Assembly (NCBI GenBank): GCA_003331005.1
Contig: QENC01000002.1
Span: 124,001 to 188,000, forward strand
Direction: 5' to 3'
DNA from: Candidatus Tokpelaia sp. JSC085
GTDB taxonomy: Bacteria > Pseudomonadota > Alphaproteobacteria > Rhizobiales > Rhizobiaceae
DNA length: 64,000 nt
Each line of letters starts with the position of its first letter. The stretch's first letter is position 1. The notes under the pieces are model-generated. The model ran no database searches. It saw only the letters and a program-made list of their open reading frames with translations, and was not told the origin of the DNA. Shown here in pieces: positions 30,706 to 40,886 of this stretch. Position numbers and translations under genes: made by a program.

Positions 30706-32361
30706 TTAACAATAGGTGAAACGTCTCGGGGGAACACGAGCTGCCCCTCCTCCAGTTTTTTTAAGCAAACGCATCTTTTCTTCGTTATAGTTGGAAAAGT
30801 TACCCTCAAACCATTCTACGACGTGATTGTCTCTTGCGAACGCGAGGATATGCGTTGCTAGGCGATCAAGAAACATACGATCATGGCTGATGATAACCGC
30901 ACAACCAGCAAAATTCTCTAGCGCTTCCTCCAGCGCACTGAGAGTCTCAGTGTCCAAATCGTTCGTTGGCTCGTCAAGTAATAATACATTGCCACCCTCT
31001 TTTAAAAGCTTGGCAAGGTGAACACGGTTGCGCTGACCACCAGAAAGGTTGCCAACCTTCTGTTGCTGATCTCCGCCCTTGAAACTAAACGCCCCGCAAT
31101 ATGCACGACTGTTCATATCACATTTGCCAAGCCTGATTACATCGTGACCGCCAGACACCTCTTCCCAGACTGTTTTATTGTCATCGAGCATATCACGGCT
31201 TTGGTCTACATAACTCAGCCGTACTGTCTCACCAATACGGATGATCCCGGAATCTGGTGTTTCCTGACCTGTAATCATACGGAACAGTGTACTTTTACCA
31301 GCACCGTTGGGGCCTATAACACCTACAATACCGCCAGGGGGCAGTTTAAAACTGAGGTTATCAATCAGAATATGATTCTCGTAACTTTTTGAAATATTTT
31401 CAACCTCAAGAATGATCTGCCCCAACCGTTCAGCAACAGGAATAATAATACGTGCTTCTTCAGGAAGCCGGGTATCCGCTATCTTTAAAAGTTCATCATA
31501 GCACTTTATACGCGCCTTTGATTTTGCGTGGCGTGCTTTTGGACTGGATGCAATCCACTCCCTTTCATAAGTGAGCACCTTCCGCCGTGCAGTATCATAA
31601 TAGCGATCATGCGCCATACGTTTGGCTTTGGCCTCCAGATAAGAAGAATAATTTCCATGATAAGGAATGCCACGTCCACGATCTAGTTCCAGAATCCAAT
31701 CAGTAACATTATCAAGAAAATAGCGATCATGCGTAACGATTAACACTGCACCCGTATATTCACGTAAATATGTCTCAAGCCATGCTGTCGTTTCTGCGTC
31801 TAGATGATTGGTTGGTTCATCTAACAAAAGAAGGTCTGGCTTGGATAGCAGAAGGCGACAAAGAGCAATACGGCGCTTTTCACCGCCAGAAAGTTTTGTA
31901 ACGTCGGCATCAGCTGGAGGACAGCACAAGGCGTCCATTGCCATTTCTACCTGTGAATCAAGATTCCACAGATTCTGACTTTCAATGATATTCTGGAGCC
32001 TGCTACTCTCCTCTATTGTGTGATCTGAATAGGATCTCATCAATTCGTTATAGCGGTCAAGGATTTTCTGTTGTTCAGCAACACCTCCCACGATATTGTC
32101 ACGTACATTCTTGGAGGGATCAAGCCCCGGCTCTTGTGGCAGGTACCCACATGTTGCATCCTGTGCCAGCCAAGCTTCACCAGTATATTCCCTATCAAGG
32201 CCTGCCATGATACGTAAGAGAGTGGATTTTCCAGAACCATTCGGACCAAGGACACCAATCTTAGCATTAGGATAGAATGATAAATGAATATTTTCGAGAA
32301 TTTTCTTGTGACCATAGGACTTATTAAGCCCTGTTATATGATAGATAAACTGGCGTGCCAT
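30706..32361 (-). CDS. ettA: Energy-dependent translational throttle protein EttA (ABC-F)
   Basis: EttA is a soluble ABC-F ATPase that binds the ribosomal E site and gates entry into elongation according to the ATP/ADP ratio. The 551-residue protein has two ABC domains. The first carries GPNGSGKST and LSGGEKRRIALCRLLLSKP with LLLLDEPTNHLD. A linker arm (PtIM) around 240-300 follows. The second carries GPNGAGKST and LSGGQRNRVHLAKLL with LLLDEPTNDLD. There are no membrane segments. The extreme C-terminus (PPRRFTYC) is somewhat shorter than usual. It is divergent from the unrecognised ORF at 32412. Confidence 0.93.
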   Translation of the reverse strand: MARQFIYHITGLNKSYGHKKILENIHLSFYPNAKIGVLGPNGSGKSTLLRIMAGLDREYTGEAWLAQDATCGYLPQEPGLDPSKNVRDNIVGGVAEQQKILDRYNELMRSYSDHTIEESSRLQNIIESQNLWNLDSQVEMAMDALCCPPADADVTKLSGGEKRRIALCRLLLSKPDLLLLDEPTNHLDAETTAWLETYLREYTGAVLIVTHDRYFLDNVTDWILELDRGRGIPYHGNYSSYLEAKAKRMAHDRYYDTARRKVLTYEREWIASSPKARHAKSKARIKCYDELLKIADTRLPEEARIIIPVAERLGQIILEVENISKSYENHILIDNLSFKLPPGGIVGVIGPNGAGKSTLFRMITGQETPDSGIIRIGETVRLSYVDQSRDMLDDNKTVWEEVSGGHDVIRLGKCDMNSRAYCGAFSFKGGDQQQKVGNLSGGQRNRVHLAKLLKEGGNVLLLDEPTNDLDTETLSALEEALENFAGCAVIISHDRMFLDRLATHILAFARDNHVVEWFEGNFSNYNEEKMRLLKKTGGGAARVPPRRFTYC

Positions 32362-32411
32362 TTTTTCACTTAATACTCCACGACCAATGATCCCAGTATA
32401 ACAACAATCAT

Positions 32412-33008
32412 TTGCATAGATTATCTACTGGAAAAGCCATTGTGTATAAGTATACAAAAGATCCTAACGGTTCCAAACATACAGTAATACTTTCCCTGCA
32501 AAGCGAGAGGAAAAACCTGGTTAATGGTCTATTAGTGCCTCAGACCTTTTCAGATCATAGCATGACTGTGCGCAAATACCAATACCGTATCCTATCAAGT
32601 GATAGGACAGAACATATCACTGCACCTCCAATATCTGGAAAATTTGTTATCCATGCCCCGTCGCTAATCGGTATACTGGCTTATGCTATTCTTGCGAACG
32701 CACCGTCCGCAAGTGGCATGATTCTTGAAAAAGCATGGACAGATTCAAACTCATGGCTTTTAGCTCACCTGTACTATGAGCGTATGCGCTTTGGTTCCGA
32801 TGTAGAAAGTCCATATTTTTGCAAACTGATTCGTCGGGCGAAACTGTGCAAAACACTGCCCCATCTTACCATTGGTCAATGGCTCACCGCTATTAGTCAG
32901 ATGCATAGGCGTAGGGCTATTTTGCGCGATTGTAATTTTTTCTTCTGGAACGACAGGCCACAATCGACTGACATTTATACATGGCTTTCCACACGCCTTT
33001 GCTCCTGA
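32412..33008 (+). CDS. Unrecognised ORF, 198 codons, no known family
   Basis: I do not recognise this protein. The frame runs 198 codons from a TTG; later starts are a GTG at 32442 and an ATG at 32562. It is basic, with no signal peptide. A mildly hydrophobic stretch SLIGILAYAILANAPSASG lies near 85-103, followed by an aromatic-rich second half (WLLAHLYYERMRF, then NFFFWNDRP). No gene overlaps it on the other strand, so its length in AT-rich DNA argues for a real or recently lost gene. The absence of a good ATG at the 5' end could mean a decayed start. It lies between divergent ettA and the mrp gene. Confidence 0.45.
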   Translation: MHRLSTGKAIVYKYTKDPNGSKHTVILSLQSERKNLVNGLLVPQTFSDHSMTVRKYQYRILSSDRTEHITAPPISGKFVIHAPSLIGILAYAILANAPSASGMILEKAWTDSNSWLLAHLYYERMRFGSDVESPYFCKLIRRAKLCKTLPHLTIGQWLTAISQMHRRRAILRDCNFFFWNDRPQSTDIYTWLSTRLCS

Positions 33009-33159
33009 GTATCAGGCAAGGAGGGGATTGATCCAACCGATTAAATAATAAAGAATGTTGACCGATACTGTCTTGACCGGGACAGTTTTTTCACTTAGAA
33101 AACATCTATAGTCTCTCATTAGAAAATGATGTTTTCCTCTATTGACTCTCTGTCTTTTT

Positions 33160-34242
33160 TCAACATGAGCTTGAAACGGATCTTAACGCAAGCTTTCTGA
33201 TAATAACCTGTGCTGCTTCACGATATAGAACAGCATACTGACTATTTGGGTCTGTCAGGACAACAGGGTTACCCTTATCTGATGCGTATCGTATTTGCGG
33301 GTCAAGCGGTACTTCTCCAAGAAATGTCACACCCTTCTTCACTGCTTCGTGACGGACGCCGCCATGACCAAAAATATCATATCTCTTTCCTGTATCAGGT
33401 GCTATAAAATAGCTCATATTTTCAATCATTCCTAAAATCGGCACGTCAACTTTTGTAAACATTTCAATGCTTTTGCGCGCATCAATCAGAGCGAGATCCT
33501 GTGGGGTGGAGACAATAACACTCCCAGAAAGCTGTACTCGCTGTGCTAGCGTCAATTGTGCATCACCAGTGCCAGGTGGCATATCGACGACGAGGATATC
33601 AAGTGGTGCCCATGATACATCTCTAAGCATCTGAGTCACTGCCGACATCACCATGGGGCCGCGCCATATCACAGGGGTGTCTTCATCAACGAGAAAACCC
33701 ATTGACATCATCTTCAAACCATACTTCTCTATAGGGTGTAATTTCTTATTATATCTTTCTGGATCACTGTGTACACTGGCAAGCCTTGGTAAAGAAGGGC
33801 CGTAGATATCGGCATCCAGTAGGCCAATTGCTAATCCGCTTTCTTTCAGAGCAAGTGCAAGGTTAATGGCGGTTGTGGATTTACCAACACCACCTTTTCC
33901 GGACGCAACAGCAATAATGTGTTTTACACCCGTTAATCTTGTCCGAAATGCCACCCTCGAAGACTGTGGGATGCTGTTGTGGCAGGTTGTTTTTTTTTCT
34001 GCTGTTAGTGTGACAATCGCAGCCTTGACACCGTCAATTGCCGCCACTGCCCTTGCCGCAGACTGCCGTAATGGTTCAAGCTCTTCAGCCCGTTCAGCTG
34101 ATACTGTAATAGAAAAAAAGACCTTCCCATCAGAAATAAATATATCAGAGACAAGTCCTAGAGAGACTATATCACCGGTAAAATCAGGGCCACTAATTTT
34201 TTTCAACCTGTTCAGAATATCGGTATGACTGATGACATCCAT
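33160..34242 (-). CDS. mrp: Iron-sulfur cluster carrier protein Mrp/ApbC
   Basis: Mrp is a P-loop ATPase that carries Fe-S clusters to target proteins in the cytoplasm. The 360-residue protein has an N-terminal MIP18/DUF59 domain (about 5-85), a deviant Walker A SGKGGVGKSTT (about 114-124), LLDADIYGPSLPRL, the switch VVDMPPGTGDAQLTL, and GMIENMSYF followed by APDTGKRYDIFGHGG. The last has no CxxC pair where E. coli ApbC has one; the lack of that pair is common in rhizobial Mrp. AAGGGAAGGG immediately precedes the ATG. Confidence 0.92.
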   Translation of the reverse strand: MDVISHTDILNRLKKISGPDFTGDIVSLGLVSDIFISDGKVFFSITVSAERAEELEPLRQSAARAVAAIDGVKAAIVTLTAEKKTTCHNSIPQSSRVAFRTRLTGVKHIIAVASGKGGVGKSTTAINLALALKESGLAIGLLDADIYGPSLPRLASVHSDPERYNKKLHPIEKYGLKMMSMGFLVDEDTPVIWRGPMVMSAVTQMLRDVSWAPLDILVVDMPPGTGDAQLTLAQRVQLSGSVIVSTPQDLALIDARKSIEMFTKVDVPILGMIENMSYFIAPDTGKRYDIFGHGGVRHEAVKKGVTFLGEVPLDPQIRYASDKGNPVVLTDPNSQYAVLYREAAQVIIRKLALRSVSSSC

Positions 34243-34630
34243 CCCTTCCCTTCCGTCTAATATAATAAGCGAAGCTTATCTAGATGCACATACCATATCA
34301 GAACATAGGACAGTTTAATTCCTCATATTGATGTTCTAACATAAAATAATGAATTTTATTATAGACATTTTATGAATTTTGCAACGAAAGTTGGATACTA
34401 TACTGCTATTATATCTATAATATAGATGCATAATACGCATTTCTAAAAATTAATATGGATCTGAGCATCAGGAAAAAAGAAAGAACAAAGACCAAAGACC
34501 GATGCAATCACCGGACAGGGGGACTGGGACTACTGGTCAAGTCAAGTGCAGAGATGTAGAATCGACAATAGAACAGAATTAGTCCCCATCCCATCTCGAT
34601 GAGCATTGAACGTGACAGGAACACCCATTT
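34243..34630. other. Gene-free AT-rich spacer
   Basis: The 388 bases between mrp and the FAD-linked oxidase gene hold no convincing frame. An AT-rich imperfect palindrome (TCTATAATATAGA) lies near 34413-34425. The half near the oxidase stop is GC-richer, with purine-rich runs. No remnant gene was recognised. Confidence 0.4.
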
Positions 34631-36043
34631 TTAAAGGATTTTTCCAGGATTCATGATGTTTCGTGGATCAAGAAATTTTTTTATGCCACGCATCAGATCA
34701 AGTGCCACCGGTGATTTGAAGAGAGCAAGCTCGTTGCGCTTCATTTGACCAATACCATGTTCAGCAGAAAATGCACCGTCGTAGTGCACAGCCAATGTGT
34801 GAATCCGGAGGCTTATCTCCTGCCCGCGATCAAGGAATGCCTGTTTGTCAACAATATCAGGTGGCTGTGAAATATTATAATGCAGATTTCCGTCTCCCAT
34901 ATGACCAAAGGCAACAATCCGTGCCCTCGGCACCATCTCTTCAACTATTTTTTTTGCATCACATAGAAAATCAGGAATAGCAGAAACAGGGATAGAAATA
35001 TCATGCTTGACTGAAGCACCCTCCAATTTTTGGGCAGGTGACATACCTTCACGTAATCGAAAGAATCCTGCTTCTTGGGATTTGCTCGTTGCAATAACAG
35101 CATCTTCAGCTATACCTCTGTTTATCGCCATAGCTAGAATAGTCTCAAGAATTTTCTGTGACTGATCTTGTAACCGGCATGAAGAAACAGTCATCAGAAC
35201 ATACCACGGATGATGTGCTGGCAATGGTTCCCGTGTCTGGCTATCATAGGCAAGGCTAAACTGGATACCAACGCGTGATATCAGTTCAAAACATGTCAGC
35301 ATGTTTCCAGTATAATCCTGAGAAAGCTTTAAAAGACGCAGTGCAGCAGAAGGGCTTTTAACCCCTGCATAAGCAACGGCTCTATCGACTGGGAGTGGAA
35401 AAAGTTTCATCACAGCTACAGTGATAATGCCAAGCGTGCCCTCTGCCCCAATAAACAGATTTTTTATGTCATAACCGCTATTATCTTTTTTAACAGTACG
35501 CAGATCATTCAATATACGACCGTCAGGCAAAACAACTTCAAGTCCTAAACATAAGTCACGAGCGTTGCCATAATTCAACACTGTTGTGCCACCTGCATTG
35601 GAAGAAAGTATGCCGCCAATCTGCGCTGTTTTTTCAGAAGCGAGCGAAAGCGGAAATAAGCAATTTTCTGCCTCCACTTTTTTCTGCAAGGTTTCGAGTA
35701 TCACGCCCGCCTCAACAAGAACCACCCGACTCTTAGGATCTATAGAACGTATATGGTTGAGACGTTTCAAGGAAATAATTACCTGATTGCCGTTCTTATT
35801 TGGTTGTTGGCCACCTACCAAACCAGTATTTCCTCCTTGCGGAACAATCGGTGTTCTAGTTTCCATCGCTAATGCCATAGCGGCTGAAACCTCAGCAGTA
35901 TTACCGGGAAGTAATACAAGTTTAGTGCATCCATTATAAAGGCCACGCGGCTCAACGAGATAGCTTTCAAGAAATGCTTTATCGGTAATCGCATTCCTGT
36001 CACCTACAATGGCCTTAAAACGAGCGATCAGCTCTGGCGTCAT
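34631..36043 (-). CDS. FAD-linked oxidase, D-lactate / D-2-hydroxyacid dehydrogenase type
   Basis: The protein is 470 residues with an FAD-binding type 4 (PCMH) domain in the first half: PRGLYNGCTKLVLLPGNTAEV, PIVPQGGNTGLVGGQ, SNAGGTTVLNYGNARDLCLGLEVVLPDG and FIGAEGTLGIIT. The FAD-oxidase C-terminal domain has GHMGDGNLHYN, the metal-binding His motif, and SAEHGIGQMKR. This combination fits D-lactate dehydrogenase (cytochrome) and D-2-hydroxyglutarate dehydrogenase; the exact substrate cannot be told. The ATG at 36043 matches homologues; the frame extends to 36106, overlapping the next gene. Confidence 0.88.
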   Translation of the reverse strand: MTPELIARFKAIVGDRNAITDKAFLESYLVEPRGLYNGCTKLVLLPGNTAEVSAAMALAMETRTPIVPQGGNTGLVGGQQPNKNGNQVIISLKRLNHIRSIDPKSRVVLVEAGVILETLQKKVEAENCLFPLSLASEKTAQIGGILSSNAGGTTVLNYGNARDLCLGLEVVLPDGRILNDLRTVKKDNSGYDIKNLFIGAEGTLGIITVAVMKLFPLPVDRAVAYAGVKSPSAALRLLKLSQDYTGNMLTCFELISRVGIQFSLAYDSQTREPLPAHHPWYVLMTVSSCRLQDQSQKILETILAMAINRGIAEDAVIATSKSQEAGFFRLREGMSPAQKLEGASVKHDISIPVSAIPDFLCDAKKIVEEMVPRARIVAFGHMGDGNLHYNISQPPDIVDKQAFLDRGQEISLRIHTLAVHYDGAFSAEHGIGQMKRNELALFKSPVALDLMRGIKKFLDPRNIMNPGKIL

Positions 36044-36102
36044 AAGATTCTCTTTCTGTAAACCCATTCTACCAAACTTAAGCAGCTTGATTCGGGAACA
36101 CA

Positions 36103-37059
36103 TCATCCGACTGTCCGTAAAGCAATACGCATCAGCCGATCATTGATCGTCTCTCCTAGTCCTGCCATTGGCACCGGTTCCACTGCAATGCAATCTGCAT
36201 TTACCTTGTCAAGTTTGCGCAAGGAATCAAAAAAGCAAGTTGCAGCTTCTTTCATATTAGCCGATGGACTTAAATTCAAAATGGCAACGGCTTTTTCAAA
36301 ACCTATCGCCCTTCGTGGGCCAAATGCTAGTAGCGCCTCTCCCTCATGCACTTCGGTCACATCAAGTCGGACAACAACATCAGGTGCATAATACGATTCC
36401 AACATGCCAGGCGCTTTCATCATCAGATTCTGAACAGGCTGTGCGATCACTTTTTCAATTTCTGTTCGCGTCAAACCACCAGGACGTAGCAAAAGCACCT
36501 GATCCCGAACAATTTTGATAATTGTTGATTCTACTCCAACAGGACAAGGGCCAGCATCAAGAATAAACGGAACCTGTGTGCCTAGATCATCTGCAACTGC
36601 TGCAGCTGTCGTTGGGCTTTTTTGACCTGATCTGTTCGCACTTGATGCTGCCAGTGGCACGTTCAATGTTTTAATGATATCAACAAGAATACCCTGTGGA
36701 TTGCGCACAGCAAGTGTTGACAGTCCTGCTGTAACCAACGGGTGCACACCAGATTTCTCATTCAGGTGCAAAACAATGGTTAGCGGACCAGGCCAGAAAT
36801 GATCCATCAATTTTGCGGATAAAGGATCAACCTGTACATAACGTCTGGCCATTGCAACATCACTGACGTGGGCAATCAATGGATTGAATTGCGGACGTTC
36901 CTTTATAACGAAAATCTCCGAGACAGCAGTGCCATTGGTAGCGTCTGCACATAACCCATAGACTGTTTCAGTCGGCAAAGCTACAAGCTTTCCACATTTC
37001 AAATAATCTGCAGCGCGCGATATATTATTTTCATCAACTGGAAAAACGGTTCGTTTCAT
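36103..37059 (-). CDS. tsaC: L-threonylcarbamoyladenylate synthase (Sua5/YrdC)
   Basis: This enzyme makes threonylcarbamoyl-AMP from threonine, bicarbonate and ATP for the universal t6A37 modification of tRNAs reading ANN codons. The 318-residue protein is the long Sua5 form. It has a YrdC domain with [53 protein letters not shown] and GVESTIIKI, then a C-terminal Sua5 domain. The ATG at 37059 (MKRTVFPVD) has an AGGGA site and lies within the 3' end of rnhB. The frame is open to 37194, but that would duplicate rnhB sequence. Confidence 0.92.
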   Translation of the reverse strand: MKRTVFPVDENNISRAADYLKCGKLVALPTETVYGLCADATNGTAVSEIFVIKERPQFNPLIAHVSDVAMARRYVQVDPLSAKLMDHFWPGPLTIVLHLNEKSGVHPLVTAGLSTLAVRNPQGILVDIIKTLNVPLAASSANRSGQKSPTTAAAVADDLGTQVPFILDAGPCPVGVESTIIKIVRDQVLLLRPGGLTRTEIEKVIAQPVQNLMMKAPGMLESYYAPDVVVRLDVTEVHEGEALLAFGPRRAIGFEKAVAILNLSPSANMKEAATCFFDSLRKLDKVNADCIAVEPVPMAGLGETINDRLMRIALRTVG

Positions 37060-37717
37060 CCATAAATCGTCCCTTAATTGGTGCAAAAGAATAACGATGC
37101 AGTCCGCGTATGGGACCCTGTTCTTCAATTGCCCTGCGATGTACAACTGTTGCATAACCAACGTGTTTTTCAAAAGAATAAGCAGGATAAGCAAGACCAG
37201 CGATCACCATCATTCGATCACGAAAAACCTTTGCGATGACAGATGCGGCAGCAATTGACATTGAGCGTTGATCGCCTTTAATCAAGGCATCAGCATTGCA
37301 AGGCAATCCTGGCGGAACATCACGGCCATCGACCAGAACATGACATGGTCGCACAGAAAGACCATAAACTGCGCGACGCATAACTTCCAGTGAACATGTG
37401 CGGATATTCCCTCTGTCAATTGAACAGGCTGACAAAGCAGAAATAGATATTGCCAATGCCCTCGTCATAATCTCTCCATACAGGGAGGAACGTTGCTGGA
37501 TAGTCAGACGTTTTGAATCATCAAGTCCGGTCGGTAAATTATAGCGATTAAGAATAACAGCAGCGGCCACAACCGGGCCTGCAAGCGATCCCCGCCCAAC
37601 TTCATCCACTCCAGCGATATGACAAACACCACCACGCATTAGCTGCAGTTCACCGAAAAAATCCGGTTTCTTCGGGGGAACAGAAAAACGTGAACAATCA
37701 GAAACACTGTGGAACAT
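37034..37717 (-). CDS. rnhB: Ribonuclease HII
   Basis: RNase HII cuts RNA in RNA-DNA hybrids and removes single ribonucleotides from DNA. The 227-residue product has the active-site start [14 protein letters not shown] (D38, E39), [18 protein letters not shown] with D130 and [17 protein letters not shown]. The C-terminal [30 protein letters not shown] completes the family pattern. It overlaps the next gene (Sua5) by 26 bp, so translation is likely coupled. Confidence 0.95.
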   Translation of the reverse strand: MFHSVSDCSRFSVPPKKPDFFGELQLMRGGVCHIAGVDEVGRGSLAGPVVAAAVILNRYNLPTGLDDSKRLTIQQRSSLYGEIMTRALAISISALSACSIDRGNIRTCSLEVMRRAVYGLSVRPCHVLVDGRDVPPGLPCNADALIKGDQRSMSIAAASVIAKVFRDRMMVIAGLAYPAYSFEKHVGYATVVHRRAIEEQGPIRGLHRYSFAPIKGRFMDETNRFSS

Positions 37718-37947
37718 AACATGGAATTATTACACTATATATAATGATCCGCAATATTTTTTATTAACTTGGAATGCCGTTCTATCAGGGAATAAATACC
37801 TTGAGGACTTTTTTGGCGAAGACTAAAATTGCCTATTTTCTATTGAGAAAAGCATAGAATGCCTAAAGTACTGAGGTCGGTAAATGAATTATACTATAAC
37901 TATACTATAGGTTTTAAAAAAAATGGATATATATCCAAATAGGTAGA

Positions 37948-39249
37948 ATGGACAGAAAGATGCGATTAGGTGGCCGCTTGCAGGCGGTAATTGATGTTCT
38001 GCACGATTTTGAAAGGCATAAACGCCCTGTTTCGGAGACATTAAACGACTGGGGGCGATCACATCGCTTTGCTGGCTCAGGGGACCGGTACGAGATTGGG
38101 AATATTGTTTATGATGCTTTACGTCGTCGTGCGTCAATCTCCTGGAGGATGGAAAGCGACGCAATATCTGATCTTGCCTATGGAGCACTATTGATTCATG
38201 GAAGGCTTGATATGCAAGCAATTAAAAGAAAACTGGCAGAAGACAACTTTGCTCCACGACCGCTTGCAGAAGAAAAACAGATTCTTTGGCAAAGCCGGGA
38301 TCTAGCAAACGCCCTCGATCACATACGGGCAGATATACCACAATGGTGCTCCTGTTCTCTGGAAAAGCTATTGGGATCACATTGGGTAGAAGAAGGAATG
38401 GCTTTAGCAACGAGGCCGCCGCTTGATTTACGTGTCAACCCTCTTATCTCAACACCTGAGAGAGCTATAAAGGCTCTGCATGTTTCCGGAGTCACACCTG
38501 TAGCATGGTATGCACAGGCGTTGCGTATTTCACCGGTAAAAGAGCAAAGGTCTCATTCCAATGTTCGAGGGGAAGCTGCTTTTCGGAATGGCTGGGTTGA
38601 GGTGCAAGACCTTGGCTCACAACTTGCCTCCTCTTTATGCAGAGTGGAGCCAGGAATGCAAATTCTTGATTATTGTGCTGGAACAGGAGGAAAAACTATG
38701 GCATTGGCTGCCGCCATGAAAAACAGCGGAAAAATTCACGCTTTTGATGCAGAGAAGGCGCGCCTCATTCCCATCGTTGGGCGGTTGCACCGCGCTGGTG
38801 TGCGCAATGTGCAGGTTCACGTAAACAGCAGTACACTTGAATCTTTATCGGGCCAGATGGATGTCGTCGTTGTTGATGCCCCCTGTACCGGCACTGGTGT
38901 CTGGCGACGTCGACCAGATATCAAATGGCGCCTGAACAAGATTCATCTTGAGAAACGTATTGCAGAACAGTATGCCATACTTGAAAAAGCATCCACATTT
39001 GTCGGACCTCGAGGGCGATTGGTCTATATTACCTGTTCTGTACTTTTCGAGGAAAATGATTGCCAAGTTGCGCATTTTTTAGCACGCCATGTTGATTTCC
39101 GGGCTAGCGACATGCGGATATGCTGGAATAGGATAGTGTCACGCCAGGGGCAGGCACCACTGCCATACTTTTCAGAACATGGGATTCTACTTTCCCCACG
39201 TTTAACCGGTACGGATGGGTTCTTTATTTCTGTTTTGAAAAAGAGATAA
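37948..39249 (+). CDS. rsmB: RsmB/NOP-family class I SAM-dependent RNA methyltransferase
   Basis: Proteins of this family make 5-methylcytosine in rRNA; E. coli RsmB acts on C967 of 16S rRNA. The 433-residue protein has a helical N-terminal part (about 1-140), the SAM-binding LDYCAGTGGKTMALA (about 240-254) and the two catalytic cysteines C313 (DAPCTGTG) and C363 (YITCSV). A second Met five codons in (MRLGGRLQAVIDVL) is an alternative start, similar to homologues. The precise target is inferred from the family only. Confidence 0.88.
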   Translation: MDRKMRLGGRLQAVIDVLHDFERHKRPVSETLNDWGRSHRFAGSGDRYEIGNIVYDALRRRASISWRMESDAISDLAYGALLIHGRLDMQAIKRKLAEDNFAPRPLAEEKQILWQSRDLANALDHIRADIPQWCSCSLEKLLGSHWVEEGMALATRPPLDLRVNPLISTPERAIKALHVSGVTPVAWYAQALRISPVKEQRSHSNVRGEAAFRNGWVEVQDLGSQLASSLCRVEPGMQILDYCAGTGGKTMALAAAMKNSGKIHAFDAEKARLIPIVGRLHRAGVRNVQVHVNSSTLESLSGQMDVVVVDAPCTGTGVWRRRPDIKWRLNKIHLEKRIAEQYAILEKASTFVGPRGRLVYITCSVLFEENDCQVAHFLARHVDFRASDMRICWNRIVSRQGQAPLPYFSEHGILLSPRLTGTDGFFISVLKKR

Positions 39250-39472
39250 CTTTTTTTCTTCTCATGATCTGTTTAGCCAATAACCTGCTAACCATTGCTT
39301 TACCTTTATTGATCTATTTGGTAGTATTGTTCACCACCGCAGGTCCTTGGAGAGACAACGCGGAGTGAACGGAACGGCGCTGCAACGAATGAGAGTGTCT
39401 TGCCATGCAAGCAGGTTTTGCATCTACTGACAAGGAATTCGCTCAGGAATTATTGAAAGGATTATGTATACG

Positions 39473-40093
39473 ATGAGCAGGAACTATACGCTCAAGGCTG
39501 AGGTGCGAGAACGGGTGGGTAAGGGATCTGCCCAGCAGCTTCGCCGTAATGGAAAAATACCTGCTGTCATTTATGGTGAAAGACAGCCTCCTCTTGCAAT
39601 TGCCCTGTTCCATAAGGATATCGATTGCAAGATCCACGCAGGTGGGTTCCGTACCACAGTTGCCACAGTTGAGGTCAATAGCCAAAAAATCCAGGTTCTT
39701 CCAAAAGATTACCAGCTTGACATTGTTCGTGACGTGCCTGTACATGTTGATTTCCTTCGCATTTCATCGGAATCGGTAGTACATGTCAATATTCCAGTTC
39801 GTTTCCTAAACGAAGAAGCTTGTCCCGGCATTAAACAGGGGGGGGTGCTTAACATTGTCCGTCATGAAATTGAATTGATTGTATCAGCAATAGCGATTCC
39901 AGAAGCTATTGAAATTGACTTGACCGGCTATGCAGTAGGAAGTTCCATCCATATTTCCGCTGTCAATTTACCAGAAGGTGTAAAATCAATCATTCAGGAT
40001 CGCGATTTCACTATAGCAACCATTGCTGCACCCGCTGTTCTTACTGTGGGAGAATCCGCTGAAGACGAAAACAGTAGGGTCGGTGTAAGATGA
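39473..40093 (+). CDS. rplY: 50S ribosomal protein L25 (CTC/TL5 long form)
   Basis: L25 binds 5S rRNA in the large subunit. The 206-residue protein is the two-domain CTC type: an N-terminal L25 domain ([29 protein letters not shown]) and a C-terminal beta domain ([33 protein letters not shown]). The end lacks the long acidic tail often seen in rhizobia. [16 protein letters not shown] matches the family start; an ATG three codons upstream at 39464 is closer to the AGGA site and cannot be excluded. pth follows on the same strand, the usual rplY-pth-ychF order of the group. Confidence 0.93.
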   Translation: MSRNYTLKAEVRERVGKGSAQQLRRNGKIPAVIYGERQPPLAIALFHKDIDCKIHAGGFRTTVATVEVNSQKIQVLPKDYQLDIVRDVPVHVDFLRISSESVVHVNIPVRFLNEEACPGIKQGGVLNIVRHEIELIVSAIAIPEAIEIDLTGYAVGSSIHISAVNLPEGVKSIIQDRDFTIATIAAPAVLTVGESAEDENSRVGVR

Positions 40094-40212
40094 TTGTAAG
40101 ATAGTCTCCTTAAAGCTTGAGGGAAGGCGGCCTAGCCGAGGCCAGCTTATTTCCAGATATAAAGTATCCCATTTCGTGATTGTATAGTAATAGTGGAAGT
40201 GGAGATGTGTCC

Positions 40213-40782
40213 ATGCCATTCCTTGTTGCTGGCCTTGGCAATCCTGGCTCCAGTTACGAAAGAAGTCGTCATAATATCGGGTTTATGGCAGTTGATGCTA
40301 TTTATGACTGCTATCATTTTTCTCCGTGGAGTAGAAAGTTTCAGGCACTTATCACAAACGGCATTATTGGTCGTGAGCAAGTTCTTCTCATCAAGCCACA
40401 GCTTTCTATGAATCTTTCAGGTCAGACGATTGGCGAGGTGATGCGTTTTTACAAACTTGAACCAGATAGACTGGTCGTCATTCATGATGAACTGGATTTA
40501 CCAAAAGGCAATACTCGCATCAAAACGGGCGGTGGCACGGGCGGACATAACGGCATAAAATCTATTGATGCTCATTGCGGCAAGCATTACTGTCGTGTAC
40601 GTCTTGGTATTGGTCATCCAGGCCATAAAGACTTGGTCTTAAATCATGTGCTCGGTCCTTTTTCCAAAATAGATTCAATATGGCTTGAGCCATTGCTTGC
40701 AGCTGTTGCAAATCATATTGACCTGATTCTCAAAGGTGAAAACAGCACTTTCATGAACAAAATGACAAAAAGACCGTCCTGA
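40213..40782 (+). CDS. pth: Peptidyl-tRNA hydrolase
   Basis: Pth releases peptides from prematurely dropped peptidyl-tRNA in the cytoplasm. The 189-residue protein has [19 protein letters not shown] with N10 and the catalytic H20, [10 protein letters not shown], the HDELDLPKG motif with D92, and [13 protein letters not shown]. The ATG at 40213 has a GGAG site eight bases away. It lies between rplY and ychF. Confidence 0.95.
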   Translation: MPFLVAGLGNPGSSYERSRHNIGFMAVDAIYDCYHFSPWSRKFQALITNGIIGREQVLLIKPQLSMNLSGQTIGEVMRFYKLEPDRLVVIHDELDLPKGNTRIKTGGGTGGHNGIKSIDAHCGKHYCRVRLGIGHPGHKDLVLNHVLGPFSKIDSIWLEPLLAAVANHIDLILKGENSTFMNKMTKRPS

Positions 40783-40886
40783 ATGCGGTTCAGAGACTGC
40801 AGTGCCTTTTAAGATTCTTTGCAGATTCATTAATCTGTCCGAGACACGGTTGGGTACACATAGGAAAAACTAGGGATAAATGAATC

